Origin: an uncultured Bacilli bacterium
GTDB taxonomy: Bacteria > Bacillota_I > Bacilli_A > RF39 > UBA660
Assembly: GCA_910584305.1 (NCBI GenBank)
Contig: CAJTZW010000003.1
Coordinates: 1-64,000 of the forward strand
Length of the DNA stretch: 64,000 nt
Reading direction: 5' to 3'
Under the pieces are notes generated by a model. The model was given only the letters and a program-made list of their open reading frames with translations. It had not been told where the DNA came from and ran no database searches. Of this stretch, positions 1 through 8,976 are shown in pieces. Within the stretch, counting starts at the first letter, position 1. Each line of letters opens with the position of its first letter. Position numbers and translations under genes: made by a program.

Positions 1-179
1 CCATTATATTACACATTTTTTTATCATTTTACAAGTTTTTATTCATTTTTTCTTTATTTTCTGGGCATTTACTTTTTTACGCCACTGTATTAATCCTTAC
101 GTGCAGTTTCTTTGAAACTTAACGCATGACTATAGCTAACGATTTAAATATAAATTATTTCTTATAAAGGAATTCTATA

Positions 180-1634
180 TTATAGAACTAACATAGCAAT
201 TACTAATACAACAATAATAGCTACTAGTAACATAAGTAAGTATTTCCATACTTTCTTTAAATATTCTCCATAAGGAATATCTAAATATGTTAAACCAATA
301 ACTAACATAACACTTGTAGGTACAATTAACATTACAATTCCGTGAAGATATTGTAATATTAACCCAATAAGTGGCAACTCAGTGTATAAAGCTGAAATCT
401 GAGAATACAATGTATTTAACATATAAGGAAAATCATTGTAGAAAATTCCTCCGATAAATCCAACTACTGACATAGTAACTATATTAAATTTATTCGTAAT
501 TCCAAGGAAGAAATCAGCAATTGTCGCGAATATATTCATTCCCGAACTGTTTGAATTCATAACTAAGAAGATCACATTCGCAAGTAATGCATAAAGTGCT
601 ACCTTTAACATCTTTTTCATACCAGATACAAATGTCTCTACAAGTTCCCCAAACTTAATATTGTAAATCCATCCTAATAATAAAGATGCTACAACAAGTA
701 AGAATGAAAGTTCATAATTAGACCAATATCCAATTGGATCTACAGAACCAATCAAATTTTTGAAAATTGGATATCCATTGATTTCAAAACTATTGATAGA
801 CTCATAAATATTGTTGAATAATTCTACGCCAAAGCCGTTCGACCAATTATACATACTAACAAGTGCAACAATCATCATAAATATAATGATTACAACCATT
901 GGAGTAGCACTTTTTTTCTTATCAACAATTCCATCATATAATGGAATAATAGCTTCTTCTTTTACATCTTCTTCTTTTTCTGATTTTTTAGTAGCCTTTT
1001 TCGCACTCTTCTTTTCTAGATCCTTGCTACCAACTTTCGATATAGTAAATAACAAAATACCAACAGAAACTACCAAGAAAATAATACGATATAAGATGGT
1101 AGAATTCATATCTACATCTAAGAAATACTTAATATACCCATTGACATTAAATCCATAAGTAGAAGCCATATTTCCAACCAAAATAGCTCCAAATGTAGAT
1201 AAAAATGCTGTTAGCTTCTTATATCCTAAAGACATAAGTACGGCTACAAAGAATGGAACCAATACAAATAAAGGAAGTGTAAGCGCTGTTAGTGATGATA
1301 GTACAGCTAAAATTACAACAGATAGAATTACAAATTGAAATTCTTTTCCTTTAAACTTTTTACTAAGCCCTTCTACAACATTACCATACACACCTGTTTT
1401 GTTTAAAACGGCATAAAATCCACCAATTAATACAACCACAAGTGCTGATAAAACAAAGATAGAACTTGTACATGTAATAATTGGATAACGAATTAAGTCA
1501 ATCAATCCAACTGGCGATGTACTTTCAGAAATAAGTTCACCACTTGAAAAAGCACCTGCTGGAATAATCCAACTTAAAACCACATAAGCTATAAAAATAC
1601 CTGCAATAGCTTTAATTAAACTATTTTTTTTCAT
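180..1634 (-). CDS. YfcC/DcuC-family membrane carrier
   Basis: A polytopic membrane protein of 484 residues matching the YfcC/DcuC anaerobic C4-dicarboxylate carrier family in overall pattern: an N-terminal helix, long hydrophobic blocks separated by short loops, and a charged cytoplasmic linker rich in Lys/Glu in mid-protein (about residues 205-230) that splits the two halves. The start is placed at the Met of MKKNSLIKAI because a GGAGG Shine-Dalgarno sits 8 nt upstream (1643-1647). The longer reading frame would add a 20-residue hydrophobic stretch upstream of that site. The substrate cannot be told from sequence; members move dicarboxylates, amino acids or peptides. It is divergent from the plus-strand gene at 1759. 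Family assignment is fairly sure, substrate unknown. Confidence 0.75.
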   Translation of the reverse strand: MKKNSLIKAIAGIFIAYVVLSWIIPAGAFSSGELISESTSPVGLIDLIRYPIITCTSSIFVLSALVVVLIGGFYAVLNKTGVYGNVVEGLSKKFKGKEFQFVILSVVILAVLSSLTALTLPLFVLVPFFVAVLMSLGYKKLTAFLSTFGAILVGNMASTYGFNVNGYIKYFLDVDMNSTILYRIIFLVVSVGILLFTISKVGSKDLEKKSAKKATKKSEKEEDVKEEAIIPLYDGIVDKKKSATPMVVIIIFMMIVALVSMYNWSNGFGVELFNNIYESINSFEINGYPIFKNLIGSVDPIGYWSNYELSFLLVVASLLLGWIYNIKFGELVETFVSGMKKMLKVALYALLANVIFLVMNSNSSGMNIFATIADFFLGITNKFNIVTMSVVGFIGGIFYNDFPYMLNTLYSQISALYTELPLIGLILQYLHGIVMLIVPTSVMLVIGLTYLDIPYGEYLKKVWKYLLMLLVAIIVVLVIAMLVL

Positions 1635-1734
1635 TTTCTTTACCTCCAGTACAATTATATCAAAAATTATAATTTTTATAAAGAAAATTAACAAATTTTT
1701 CTAATTTTCATATATTTTTCACAATTATTTACGA

Positions 1735-1740
1735 TATAAT
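1735..1740 (+). promoter_or_regulatory. Candidate -10 element for the radical SAM gene
   Basis: A perfect TATAAT lies 18 nt before the start codon at 1759, and a short AGGTG ribosome-binding site lies between them. No good -35 hexamer is seen at 16-18 nt spacing, so the promoter call rests on the -10 and on its place between divergent genes. Confidence 0.4.
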
Positions 1741-1758
1741 AAATCCTAGGTGATACAA

Positions 1759-3045
1759 ATGAATCCATTTTTATATACAAACCACAATAAAAGGTATCAT
1801 ACTCTAGATTACTTTTATAAGAAAAAATTTAATTCCAAAGTGTGCAAAATTAGTTTAAATGCCGGATTCACATGTCCAAATATAGATGGAACAGTAGGAA
1901 CAGGTGGATGTATTTATTGTTCTAGTAAAGGAAGTGGCGATTTTGCTGGAAAAAAAGAAGATTCCCTAATAACGCAATTTCATACAGTAAAGAAAATTTT
2001 AGATAGAAAATGGAAAAACTGTCTATACATAGGATACTTCCAAGCACATACCAATACCTATGCCCCACTTTCTATCTTAAAAGAAAAATACGAATCTATT
2101 TTAACCATTGAAAATGTAATTGGATTAAGTATAGCAACAAGACCCGATGCTATCCAAGATGATGTATTAGATTATTTAGAAGAGCTATCAAAACGCACTT
2201 ACGTAACAATAGAATTAGGGTTACAGACTATTCACGAAAAAACATCCATTTTTATCAATCGTTGTCATACACTACAGTGCTTTGAAGAATGTGTAAAAAG
2301 GCTTAGAAAAGGAAACATCAATGTTGTAGTTCATATTATTAATGGACTACCATATGAAACAAAAGATATGATGATAGAAACAATCAAATATATAAATAAA
2401 CTTGATATACAGGGAATTAAAATTCACATGCTACACATTTTAAAAAGAACAAAACTAGAAAGAATATATCAAGATAAGCCATTCCCAATTCTTACAAAAG
2501 AAGAATACGTTGATACTGTATGTACCGAGTTAGAATATTTAAGACCAGAAATTGTCATTCATAGAATCACAGGAGACCCAGACATGAATGACTTAATTGA
2601 ACCCTCTTGGCTAGATAAAAAACTATGCATTCTAAATGACATTGATAAAGAATTAGAAAAAAGAAAAACATATCAAGGTTTTCGTTTAAATAAAAACAAT
2701 CTAATTCGTCAAATACTAGACCCTATTATCAAAAACAAAGACTACGTCATAGATACAACCAACACCTATACAGATCTACTTATAACATACGTTCCAAAAA
2801 AGAATATACTATCAACACCAACACCAGATATGAGAGGAAAAATCACTACAATTATAACATCATATATAAATACAAATATAATTGACTCCTATATAACGAC
2901 ACTCCATAACAATGGATTTATACTAATTGTAACAAGACAAAAACCAAATATAAATTTATATAAAAATTATCATATAAACTATTATGAATTTGAGAATCAA
3001 ATATACATTATAAAAATAGATAAAAATACATTGAATAAAAAATAA
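1759..3045 (+). CDS. TIGR01212-family radical SAM protein (YhcC-like)
   Basis: 428 residues. The iron-sulfur motif is the TIGR01212 form: Cys39, then an Asp-Gly and Gly-rich segment, then Cys51 and Cys54 (CPNIDGTVGTGGCIYC), which places it with E. coli YhcC rather than with CxxxCxxC enzymes. The SAM-binding barrel follows, with TRPD, ELGLQ and GLPYET segments typical of Elp3-like folds. The last ~120 residues are an extra domain, AT-rich and poorly conserved. The ATG at 1759 is preferred over the GTG at 1750, which lies inside the AGGTG ribosome-binding site. The reaction of this family is not firmly established; an RNA-modification role has been suggested for relatives. It is followed by a terminator, so it is probably monocistronic. 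Confidence 0.85.
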   Translation: MNPFLYTNHNKRYHTLDYFYKKKFNSKVCKISLNAGFTCPNIDGTVGTGGCIYCSSKGSGDFAGKKEDSLITQFHTVKKILDRKWKNCLYIGYFQAHTNTYAPLSILKEKYESILTIENVIGLSIATRPDAIQDDVLDYLEELSKRTYVTIELGLQTIHEKTSIFINRCHTLQCFEECVKRLRKGNINVVVHIINGLPYETKDMMIETIKYINKLDIQGIKIHMLHILKRTKLERIYQDKPFPILTKEEYVDTVCTELEYLRPEIVIHRITGDPDMNDLIEPSWLDKKLCILNDIDKELEKRKTYQGFRLNKNNLIRQILDPIIKNKDYVIDTTNTYTDLLITYVPKKNILSTPTPDMRGKITTIITSYINTNIIDSYITTLHNNGFILIVTRQKPNINLYKNYHINYYEFENQIYIIKIDKNTLNKK

Positions 3046-3058
3046 GCAATGTATTTTT
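3022..3058 (+). terminator. Rho-independent terminator after the radical SAM gene
   Basis: Perfect 12-bp stem AAAAATACATTG / CAATGTATTTTT with a 13-nt loop that contains the gene's stop codon. The 3' arm itself supplies the U-tract. Confidence 0.7.
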
Positions 3059-3094
3059 TATATCTATTAGAATACACTGTATATGAGGTGAAGT

Positions 3095-4036
3095 ATGTAT
3101 ACAACTGATAAAACTTTTAAAGAAAAAGTAAGCAAAATAAAACAAATGTCAAAAGAAGAACTCTTTCTATTCATAAAGACAAAATACAACCAAATTCCTG
3201 AAGAAATCCAAACCTCTTTAGAAAATTATTTTACCACATTTGATTATTGGGGAAGATTAGATTCTAAAAATGGTATTTTTGAGGAAATTCAAAGAAAGGC
3301 AAATTCTTTATATGATCATATTGACGATTTTATATGGTTATATGAAAATTTAAAAGACTACCGTTCCAAAAAAGTACTGCTAGCAATCCTAACAAATTAT
3401 TTTGAATATGATTTTCAATTATTAAATGAAGCAAGAGAGACAAACTTCCTTCCCTACTTTGACGTAGATATTGTTCCATGCACCAAAGAAGAAGTGATTG
3501 TAGATTTGGGCGCCTATACTGGAGATACGATTATAGATTACATAAAAACATATGGTATAGATTATTATAAAAAAATATACTGTTATGAAATCACAGAAAA
3601 TACCTTTGACATTCTACAGAATAATCTATCCTACTACCCAAATATTGAATGTAGAAAAAAGGCAGTCAGTGATAAGAAAGAAACCCTTTATATTGAATCC
3701 AACAAGGTAGATGCCTCCGCAAATGTAGCAAGAGCTTCTGGGGATATCGAAGTCGAGGCAACTACTATAGATCTAGATATAAATGAACCTGTTACAATGA
3801 TTAAAATGGATATTGAAGGAGCTGAACAAAAAGCTCTAGAAGGGTGCAGACAAACTATTAAAGACTGTCATCCAAAACTACTCATTTCTGTATATCACAA
3901 TCATGAAGATATATGGAAAATTCCAAAAATGATTGACGAAATTACTCCAGGATACAAATTCTATTTACGATATTATGGAAATAACATATTTCCAACCGAA
4001 ACGACATTGATTGCTATTTACCAAGAAAACAAATAA
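3095..4036 (+). CDS. FkbM-family SAM-dependent methyltransferase
   Basis: 313 residues. The C-terminal half carries the FkbM methyltransferase fold: SAM-binding motif I VDLGAYTGDT at 136-145, an acidic residue ending the second strand (CYEITENT), and the family hallmark MDIEGAE at 238-244. The N-terminal ~130 residues are helical and not assigned. FkbM enzymes methylate hydroxyl groups of sugars, lipids or secondary metabolites; the target here is unknown and no glycan cluster surrounds the gene. AGGTGA lies just before the ATG. It stands alone between two terminators. Confidence 0.85.
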   Translation: MYTTDKTFKEKVSKIKQMSKEELFLFIKTKYNQIPEEIQTSLENYFTTFDYWGRLDSKNGIFEEIQRKANSLYDHIDDFIWLYENLKDYRSKKVLLAILTNYFEYDFQLLNEARETNFLPYFDVDIVPCTKEEVIVDLGAYTGDTIIDYIKTYGIDYYKKIYCYEITENTFDILQNNLSYYPNIECRKKAVSDKKETLYIESNKVDASANVARASGDIEVEATTIDLDINEPVTMIKMDIEGAEQKALEGCRQTIKDCHPKLLISVYHNHEDIWKIPKMIDEITPGYKFYLRYYGNNIFPTETTLIAIYQENK

Positions 4037-4057
4037 AAGAAGCGCTTCGCTTCTTTT
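4035..4057. terminator. Bidirectional terminator between converging genes
   Basis: AAAAGAAGCG / CGCTTCTTTT, a 10-bp perfect stem with a CTT loop. It overlaps the FkbM stop codon and has A-runs on one side and T-runs on the other, so it can end both the plus-strand FkbM transcript and the minus-strand tex transcript. Confidence 0.8.
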
Positions 4058-4065
4058 CCTATATC

Positions 4066-4293
4066 CTATTTATCTAAATTCCGAAGATTCCTTTGTGCCA
4101 TCATATTTTGCTGGTAATCTACATTCTGTATAGGAATACTTTTCTTGATAGATTCTTTATCAGTTCTTTTCTGATACCGATCATGAATTATCTCTTCAAT
4201 AGAACGAACCCCATACTTCTTTTTCTGAAGTATAGGAGGAATTGCGGTTCTCTCTATATTTTTAAATCCCTTATGAAATTCATTATATCCCAT
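4066..4293 (-). CDS. Small basic hypothetical protein co-transcribed with tex
   Basis: 75 residues, no membrane segment, rich in Lys, Arg, Gln and Asn, probably soluble. I do not recognise a family. A strong AGGAGG at 4297-4302 begins directly at the end of the tex stop codon (TAG at 4305-4303), so the gene is the second cistron of the tex operon and is very likely translated. A central stretch (KKKYGVRSIEEIIHDRY) looks helical. A nucleic-acid or ribosome link would fit the charge and the tex context, but that is inference only. Confidence 0.6.
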   Translation of the reverse strand: MGYNEFHKGFKNIERTAIPPILQKKKYGVRSIEEIIHDRYQKRTDKESIKKSIPIQNVDYQQNMMAQRNLRNLDK

Positions 4294-4302
4294 AGTAACC
4301 TC

Positions 4303-6471
4303 CTATTTTACTGTATCTGGTTCAAGTAAACTAAGCGAAACCTTCTTTTTATCTAAAAATATTTCATCAACATAACAATCAACAATGTCTCCCACGGATA
4401 CGACATCCATTGGACTTTTTATAAAATCTTTAGACATCTTAGATATATGAACAAGTCCATCATTATGAAGCCCTATATCAATAAATGCCCCAAAATTTAC
4501 AACATTTCGAACTGTTCCTTGAAGCTTCATACCAACTTTTAAATCCTCTAACTCTAATATATCACTTTTTAAAATAGGTTGTGGCATATCATCCCTAGGA
4601 TCTCGATTTGGTTTTTTTAAAGAGGTAATTACATCTTTCAATGTATAATGATCTATACCAAGTGAATTTGCACAATCCTCAATATCAATACAATCCAATT
4701 TAGCAATCAAATCAGAACTTCCAATATCCGATAAATTGGCTTCAATAGAATCCAACAATTTGAGTGTTACCTCGTAGCTTTCAGGGTGTATAGATGTTTG
4801 ATCTAACACATTATCACCCTCTGTGATTCGTAAGAAACCAATGGCTTGTTCATATGATTTATCTCCAAGAAGTTTAGCTTTCTTTATTTCTGCACGAGAA
4901 GAAATTCTCCCCTTCTCTTCACGATAAGCAATAATCTTATCAATTGCCTTTTTGGTAATACCCGAAACATATTTTAATAATGATGGAGAAGCTGTATTGA
5001 CATTAACTCCTACACTATTCACTGCCTTACTTACCACAAAGTCTAAACTTTCACTAAGCCTTTTTTGAGAAACATCATGCTGATACAAACCTACCCCAAT
5101 TCCATCTGGTGGAATTTTAACAAGTTCGGATAATGGATCTTGTAATCTTCTTCCTATGCTCATAGCGCTTCTCTTTTCAACCGCTAAATCCGGAAATTCT
5201 TCAATCGCAACTCTAGATGCACTATAGATAGATGCACCAGCTTCAGATACAATAACATACTTGCAAGATAAATTATATTCATGGATCATTTCTGCACAAA
5301 ACTTTTCAGATTCACGAGAGGCAGTTCCATTTCCTATCGCAATAATATCCACATGATATTTCTGAATAAGTTTGGCAACAACTTCCTTACAACCTTGAAT
5401 TCTATCGTTCGTATTTCCATTTAAAAATGGCCTTATCACAGTAGAATCTAAATACTTTCCATTTTTATCCACAACAGCGAGTTTACAACCATTAACAAAA
5501 CCAGGGTCAAAAGCCAAAACAATCTTTTCCTTCATTGGTGGAGTCAACAGTAGTGCCTCCAAATTTTTTCCAAAATTATCAATAGCAACTTCCTCGGCCT
5601 TCTCTGTTAAATCACTTCGGATTTCCCTTTCAATCGATGGGAAAATTAATCGTTTATAACTATCTAAAATGGCATTTTTAACAATATCTACAACACCCGC
5701 ATTCTTATCTTTGATAATTTTATTCTCTAGATATTCTAATATCGAGGTAGCATCTACATCAATAGATACATTTAGTATCTTTTCTTTTTCACCACGATTC
5801 ATTGCAAGCACTCTATGTGATTTTACATATTTCACTGGTTCAGAATAACTATAGTACATTTCATAGACCTTATCTAAATCTTCCGCTCCCTTCTTAAGAG
5901 TAGAAGAAATAACTCCATTTCGATATGTATAAGAACGAATCCATTTACGATAAGATGCATTATCACTAATCCATTCAGAAATAATATATCCGGCACTAAC
6001 AATAGCATCATCGACAGTTGTAACCTTCTCATTTAAAAATCGACTAGCAACCTCTTTAATATTCCCATTTAGCTTAAATGACATAATCATCTTCGCAAGT
6101 GGTTCTAATCCATTTTGAATGGCATCCGTCGCTTTCGTTTTTTTCTTTTCCTTATAAGGTCGATATAAATCCTCCACTTCAACCAATTTCATGCAAGCCA
6201 TAATCTGGGAAGATAACTCTTCTGTTAGTAATCCTTTCTCATCAATTAAACGAATTACATCTTCCTTACGTTTTAATAGATTCACTTGATAAGCATACAC
6301 CTCTTCTATTTTTCGAATCTGTTCCTCATCAAGTGCACCAGTAGCATCTTTACGATAACGAGCAATAAAAGGTACCGTATTTCCTTCCTCCAACATCTTC
6401 AGCGTTGCCTCTACTTGTTGCTCCTTAATCTGTAAACCAGAAGCAATCCCCTCTATAATATTTTGATTCAT
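4303..6471 (-). CDS. tex: Tex RNA-binding transcription accessory protein
   Basis: 722 residues, normal Tex length. The order is classic: an N-terminal helical region with PFIARYRKDATGALDE, the YqgF-like RNase H fold (LAFDPGFVNGCKLAVVD and AIGNGTASRESE), the helix-hairpin-helix region (SVGVNVNTAS, LLKYVSGITKK) and a C-terminal S1 RNA-binding domain at about 647-716 (GTVRNVVNFGAFIDIG). Tex is a cytoplasmic nucleic-acid-binding factor linked to transcription and stress tolerance. GAGGTG precedes the ATG. A small gene follows with its ribosome site at the tex stop, and both end at the shared terminator at 4035-4057. Confidence 0.97.
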   Translation of the reverse strand: MNQNIIEGIASGLQIKEQQVEATLKMLEEGNTVPFIARYRKDATGALDEEQIRKIEEVYAYQVNLLKRKEDVIRLIDEKGLLTEELSSQIMACMKLVEVEDLYRPYKEKKKTKATDAIQNGLEPLAKMIMSFKLNGNIKEVASRFLNEKVTTVDDAIVSAGYIISEWISDNASYRKWIRSYTYRNGVISSTLKKGAEDLDKVYEMYYSYSEPVKYVKSHRVLAMNRGEKEKILNVSIDVDATSILEYLENKIIKDKNAGVVDIVKNAILDSYKRLIFPSIEREIRSDLTEKAEEVAIDNFGKNLEALLLTPPMKEKIVLAFDPGFVNGCKLAVVDKNGKYLDSTVIRPFLNGNTNDRIQGCKEVVAKLIQKYHVDIIAIGNGTASRESEKFCAEMIHEYNLSCKYVIVSEAGASIYSASRVAIEEFPDLAVEKRSAMSIGRRLQDPLSELVKIPPDGIGVGLYQHDVSQKRLSESLDFVVSKAVNSVGVNVNTASPSLLKYVSGITKKAIDKIIAYREEKGRISSRAEIKKAKLLGDKSYEQAIGFLRITEGDNVLDQTSIHPESYEVTLKLLDSIEANLSDIGSSDLIAKLDCIDIEDCANSLGIDHYTLKDVITSLKKPNRDPRDDMPQPILKSDILELEDLKVGMKLQGTVRNVVNFGAFIDIGLHNDGLVHISKMSKDFIKSPMDVVSVGDIVDCYVDEIFLDKKKVSLSLLEPDTVK

Positions 6472-6550
6472 ATTTTACACCTCTACGATATTGTAACATG
6501 GATAAGGACAGTTGTAAATTGAGAATAATATTGATTTTCTGTAAAATAAA

Positions 6551-6578
6551 AAGCCATCACTCAGATAGCTTTGGCCTT
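6551..6578 (-). terminator. Candidate terminator after the 174-residue membrane protein
   Basis: On the minus strand AAGGCCA pairs with TGGCTT (one bulged G), the stop codon lies in the loop, and TTTTTATTTT follows. The stem is short, so this is moderate support. Confidence 0.45.
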
Positions 6579-7081
6579 CTACTTTCCCTTAAATCATGAT
6601 GTTGATCCTTTAACTTTTGAAATTCACTTTTCTTATATTCAAGTTCACGAATACTATATCCCGCAGCACCCGCTAACAAAGTTATAGGTACAAACCCTAT
6701 ACACCCATATGCGAATCCACCTAGACTACCTTCAAAAACACTAACTGTCTCGTAATTTTTCGATGCAAGGGAAACACACATTGCATAACCTAATACTCCC
6801 AATGCCAAGGACCCTTTTCCAAGTAGTTTTATAACTGATATTAGCCTTTTTGCCTCCCTTACTTCCTCTAATTTGTTAAACATCAAATCACGCATATCTT
6901 CTAGTTCCCAGTCAACACTCTCTAGTTCCTTTTGAATATCACTGAGTGATACATTATTCTCTTTCAAATAATTTTGAAATGGTTCAAAACAGCTATCTCC
7001 TAGGCATGAACTAATCTCATCAAATGATATGCTATTCTTCACTAAAAACTCCCTTAATTCTCTTAATTCTTCAATCTTCAT
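6557..7081 (-). CDS. Hypothetical two-helix membrane protein with coiled coils
   Basis: 174 residues, family not recognised. Residues 1-85 are charged and helical with heptad-like Leu/Glu/Lys spacing (LSDIQKELESVDWELEDMRD). Two hydrophobic segments follow at about 86-106 and 116-142, joined by a short loop, and a basic coiled tail ends the protein. It looks like a helical hairpin anchored in the membrane with both ends in the cytoplasm. It has a strong GGAGGAGG ribosome site and its own promoter at 7110-7139, so expression is well supported although function is not. Confidence 0.6.
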   Translation of the reverse strand: MKIEELRELREFLVKNSISFDEISSCLGDSCFEPFQNYLKENNVSLSDIQKELESVDWELEDMRDLMFNKLEEVREAKRLISVIKLLGKGSLALGVLGYAMCVSLASKNYETVSVFEGSLGGFAYGCIGFVPITLLAGAAGYSIRELEYKKSEFQKLKDQHHDLRESRRPKLSE

Positions 7082-7109
7082 ACAGATGCCTCCTCCTGTA
7101 ATTTCTGAT

Positions 7110-7139
7110 ATTGTATCACCCCACCCCCTCCATTGTCAA
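7110..7139 (-). promoter_or_regulatory. SigA-type promoter for the gene at 6557-7081
   Basis: On the minus strand TTGACA (7139-7134) and TACAAT (7115-7110) are separated by 18 nt. The spacer is strikingly G-rich (GGAGGGGGTGGGG) for so AT-rich a genome. The -10 lies about 30 nt ahead of the start codon. Confidence 0.65.
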
Positions 7140-7200
7140 TGGAAGGTAGGTTTTCTTTATAATTTAAGGTATTATGATAATAAAATAATCTTATATACAA

Positions 7201-7662
7201 TTAATTTACCTTATATAAATGTTCCTTAATTTTCTGGATTGACTCTTCACTCACCATATCTTTTTCTGAATAAATCAAACTCACAAATTTTTTATAATCT
7301 TCTTCATTACCAGCACTCATATCATATCGAAATTCATAGCCCTTTACTAAAGCAAATAGTTTTAAAAGTAAAATAACTGTTCTAGTATTTCCATCAAAAA
7401 AGGGTTGATATAACCATATAGAAGATATACATTTACTTAATGTTTCTGATAAAGTATATAAAGTCATATTCGAAAAATCACTTATCATAACGTTTTGAAT
7501 TAAATTATTAATTCTCCTTTGATATTTTTCTTCGCAACGAACCTTATCCTTTCCAAATAAATATGTATGAAGATGAATAAGAAGTTCAAAATAAGGCATA
7601 GATTCTAAATTAAAATCTATATTAAAATCATTATATTTTTGAACAAATTCAAAATGTTCCAT
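7201..7662 (-). CDS. Fic-like protein with altered catalytic motif
   Basis: 153 residues, all helical. Residues 85-95 (YQPFFDGNTRT) align with the Fic signature HPFx(D/E)GNGRxxR, but the catalytic His is Gln86 and the second Gly of GNGR is Thr93; Gly91, Asn92 and Arg94 are kept. Active Fic proteins transfer AMP or other phosphate groups to protein hydroxyls. Loss of the His should abolish this, so it may be a binding or regulatory protein, or an antitoxin-like relic. No partner toxin or antitoxin gene is adjacent. The ATG follows a GGTGA site. Family membership is likely, activity unlikely. Confidence 0.65.
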   Translation of the reverse strand: MEHFEFVQKYNDFNIDFNLESMPYFELLIHLHTYLFGKDKVRCEEKYQRRINNLIQNVMISDFSNMTLYTLSETLSKCISSIWLYQPFFDGNTRTVILLLKLFALVKGYEFRYDMSAGNEEDYKKFVSLIYSEKDMVSEESIQKIKEHLYKVN

Positions 7663-7712
7663 AAAATCACCATGTTAGATATTATAACATAAAAATATAG
7701 AAATAATATAAA

Positions 7713-8924
7713 CTATTTATGCTTTTTTAATGTATCTTTTAAAGGTATCTTACTTCCCTTTTGAATCACATCGATTCCATACTTATCTTGCAATGTATCA
7801 AGTAAGGTATCAACAGTTTCATCCTGAATTCTATCATCTATATCTTCAAACAAAGAAGGTTGATAATTTACTACATCAACTAAACCATCTAAACGCAATC
7901 CAATTAAACGTACTGGAGTTTCATCATACATTTCATCTAATATCTCTTTAGATATCTCAAAAATCTCTTTGGTAATATTTGTCGCATTCATAATTTTCTT
8001 CTGATGTTGTTTTCTTCTAAATTTAAAATCTTTGAGTATAACCACCACAACATGCGCATATTTTCCTTGCCTGCGAAGACGTAGAGCTACTTGACTAGAA
8101 AGTGCGTCCAAATAAGAATATAAAATTGTCTTATTCGTTATATCTTGTGATAATGTAATCTCATTACTAATACTTGTAGGATCCAATACTTCACTTACAA
8201 CAGGAGATTCATCAAAACCTTGTGCAGATTCAATCATATGAACTGCCTGATTTTTAAAATACTTTGATAAATATACAACATCTGTGTTTGCTAAATCCGC
8301 AATTGTATGAATATTCAATTTCTCAAGTTTTTCACACGTTTTTTTACCAATACCAAAAAGGTCTCCAATTGAAAGAGGATACATCTTCTCTTTCACTTCC
8401 TCTTCCCACAATGTATGTACCTTGTTGGGTTTCTCAAAATCAGATGCCATCTTCGCACACAATTTGTTATTCGCAATACCAATATTTACGGTAAAACCAA
8501 ACTTTGTATAAATATCATCTTTCAATTTGTACGCAAATGATACTGCATCACCATACAAATTTCTTACACTAGTATAATCCAAATAACATTCATCAATAGA
8601 AGCAATTTCAATATCTGGAGTAAACGTTTGAAGATAAGAAAATAAAGCATTACTCTTTTCTTGGTACATTTTATAATTCGGTTTATAAATCCGTAAAGCA
8701 GGACATTTCCTCCTTGCAGAAAACAAAGTATCCGCTGTCTTTATCCCCATCTTTTTAGCTGGCATACTTTTAGCAAGAACAATTCCCTTTCTCGCAGCTT
8801 CATCACCACCAATTACAGCATAACTGTTTCGAATATCATATGTATATCCCTGTTCTAATAATTCTACCGCAGTCCATGATAAAAAAGCATTGTTTACATC
8901 AATATGAAAAATGATTCGCTTCAA
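7713..8924 (-). CDS. dinB: DNA polymerase IV (Y-family)
   Basis: 403 residues. Catalytic acids are present: Asp9 in the N-terminal strand (HIDVN) and Asp111-Glu112 in SIDECYLD. The steric gate is Phe14. The thumb HhH segment (IGDLFGIGKKTCEKL) and little-finger domain follow. A sliding-clamp peptide QPSLF lies at 355-359, followed by a 44-residue tail. This is a translesion polymerase acting at stalled forks. It lies 52 nt downstream of dnaE on the same strand, so the two polymerases probably share a transcript. No LexA-box was recognised ahead of it. Confidence 0.95.
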   Translation of the reverse strand: MKRIIFHIDVNNAFLSWTAVELLEQGYTYDIRNSYAVIGGDEAARKGIVLAKSMPAKKMGIKTADTLFSARRKCPALRIYKPNYKMYQEKSNALFSYLQTFTPDIEIASIDECYLDYTSVRNLYGDAVSFAYKLKDDIYTKFGFTVNIGIANNKLCAKMASDFEKPNKVHTLWEEEVKEKMYPLSIGDLFGIGKKTCEKLEKLNIHTIADLANTDVVYLSKYFKNQAVHMIESAQGFDESPVVSEVLDPTSISNEITLSQDITNKTILYSYLDALSSQVALRLRRQGKYAHVVVVILKDFKFRRKQHQKKIMNATNITKEIFEISKEILDEMYDETPVRLIGLRLDGLVDVVNYQPSLFEDIDDRIQDETVDTLLDTLQDKYGIDVIQKGSKIPLKDTLKKHK

Positions 8925-8976
8925 AACATCACCACCAAATCATATGAATTAGAAGAATTACATCAATAGTAATCTC

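Noticed and set aside
100..120. AGTTTC / GAAACT hairpin after the YfcC-like gene
   Set aside because: Six pairs and no T-run on either strand, so not enough for a terminator call.
811..1158. 115-residue open frame on the plus strand
   Set aside because: It lies antisense to the YfcC-like carrier, has no ribosome site and shows the odd composition of a reverse-strand shadow.
7133..7163. Plus-strand TTGTCA...TATAAT pair
   Set aside because: Spacing is 19 nt and no plus-strand gene follows. The same bases form a better minus-strand promoter (TTGACA-18-TACAAT).
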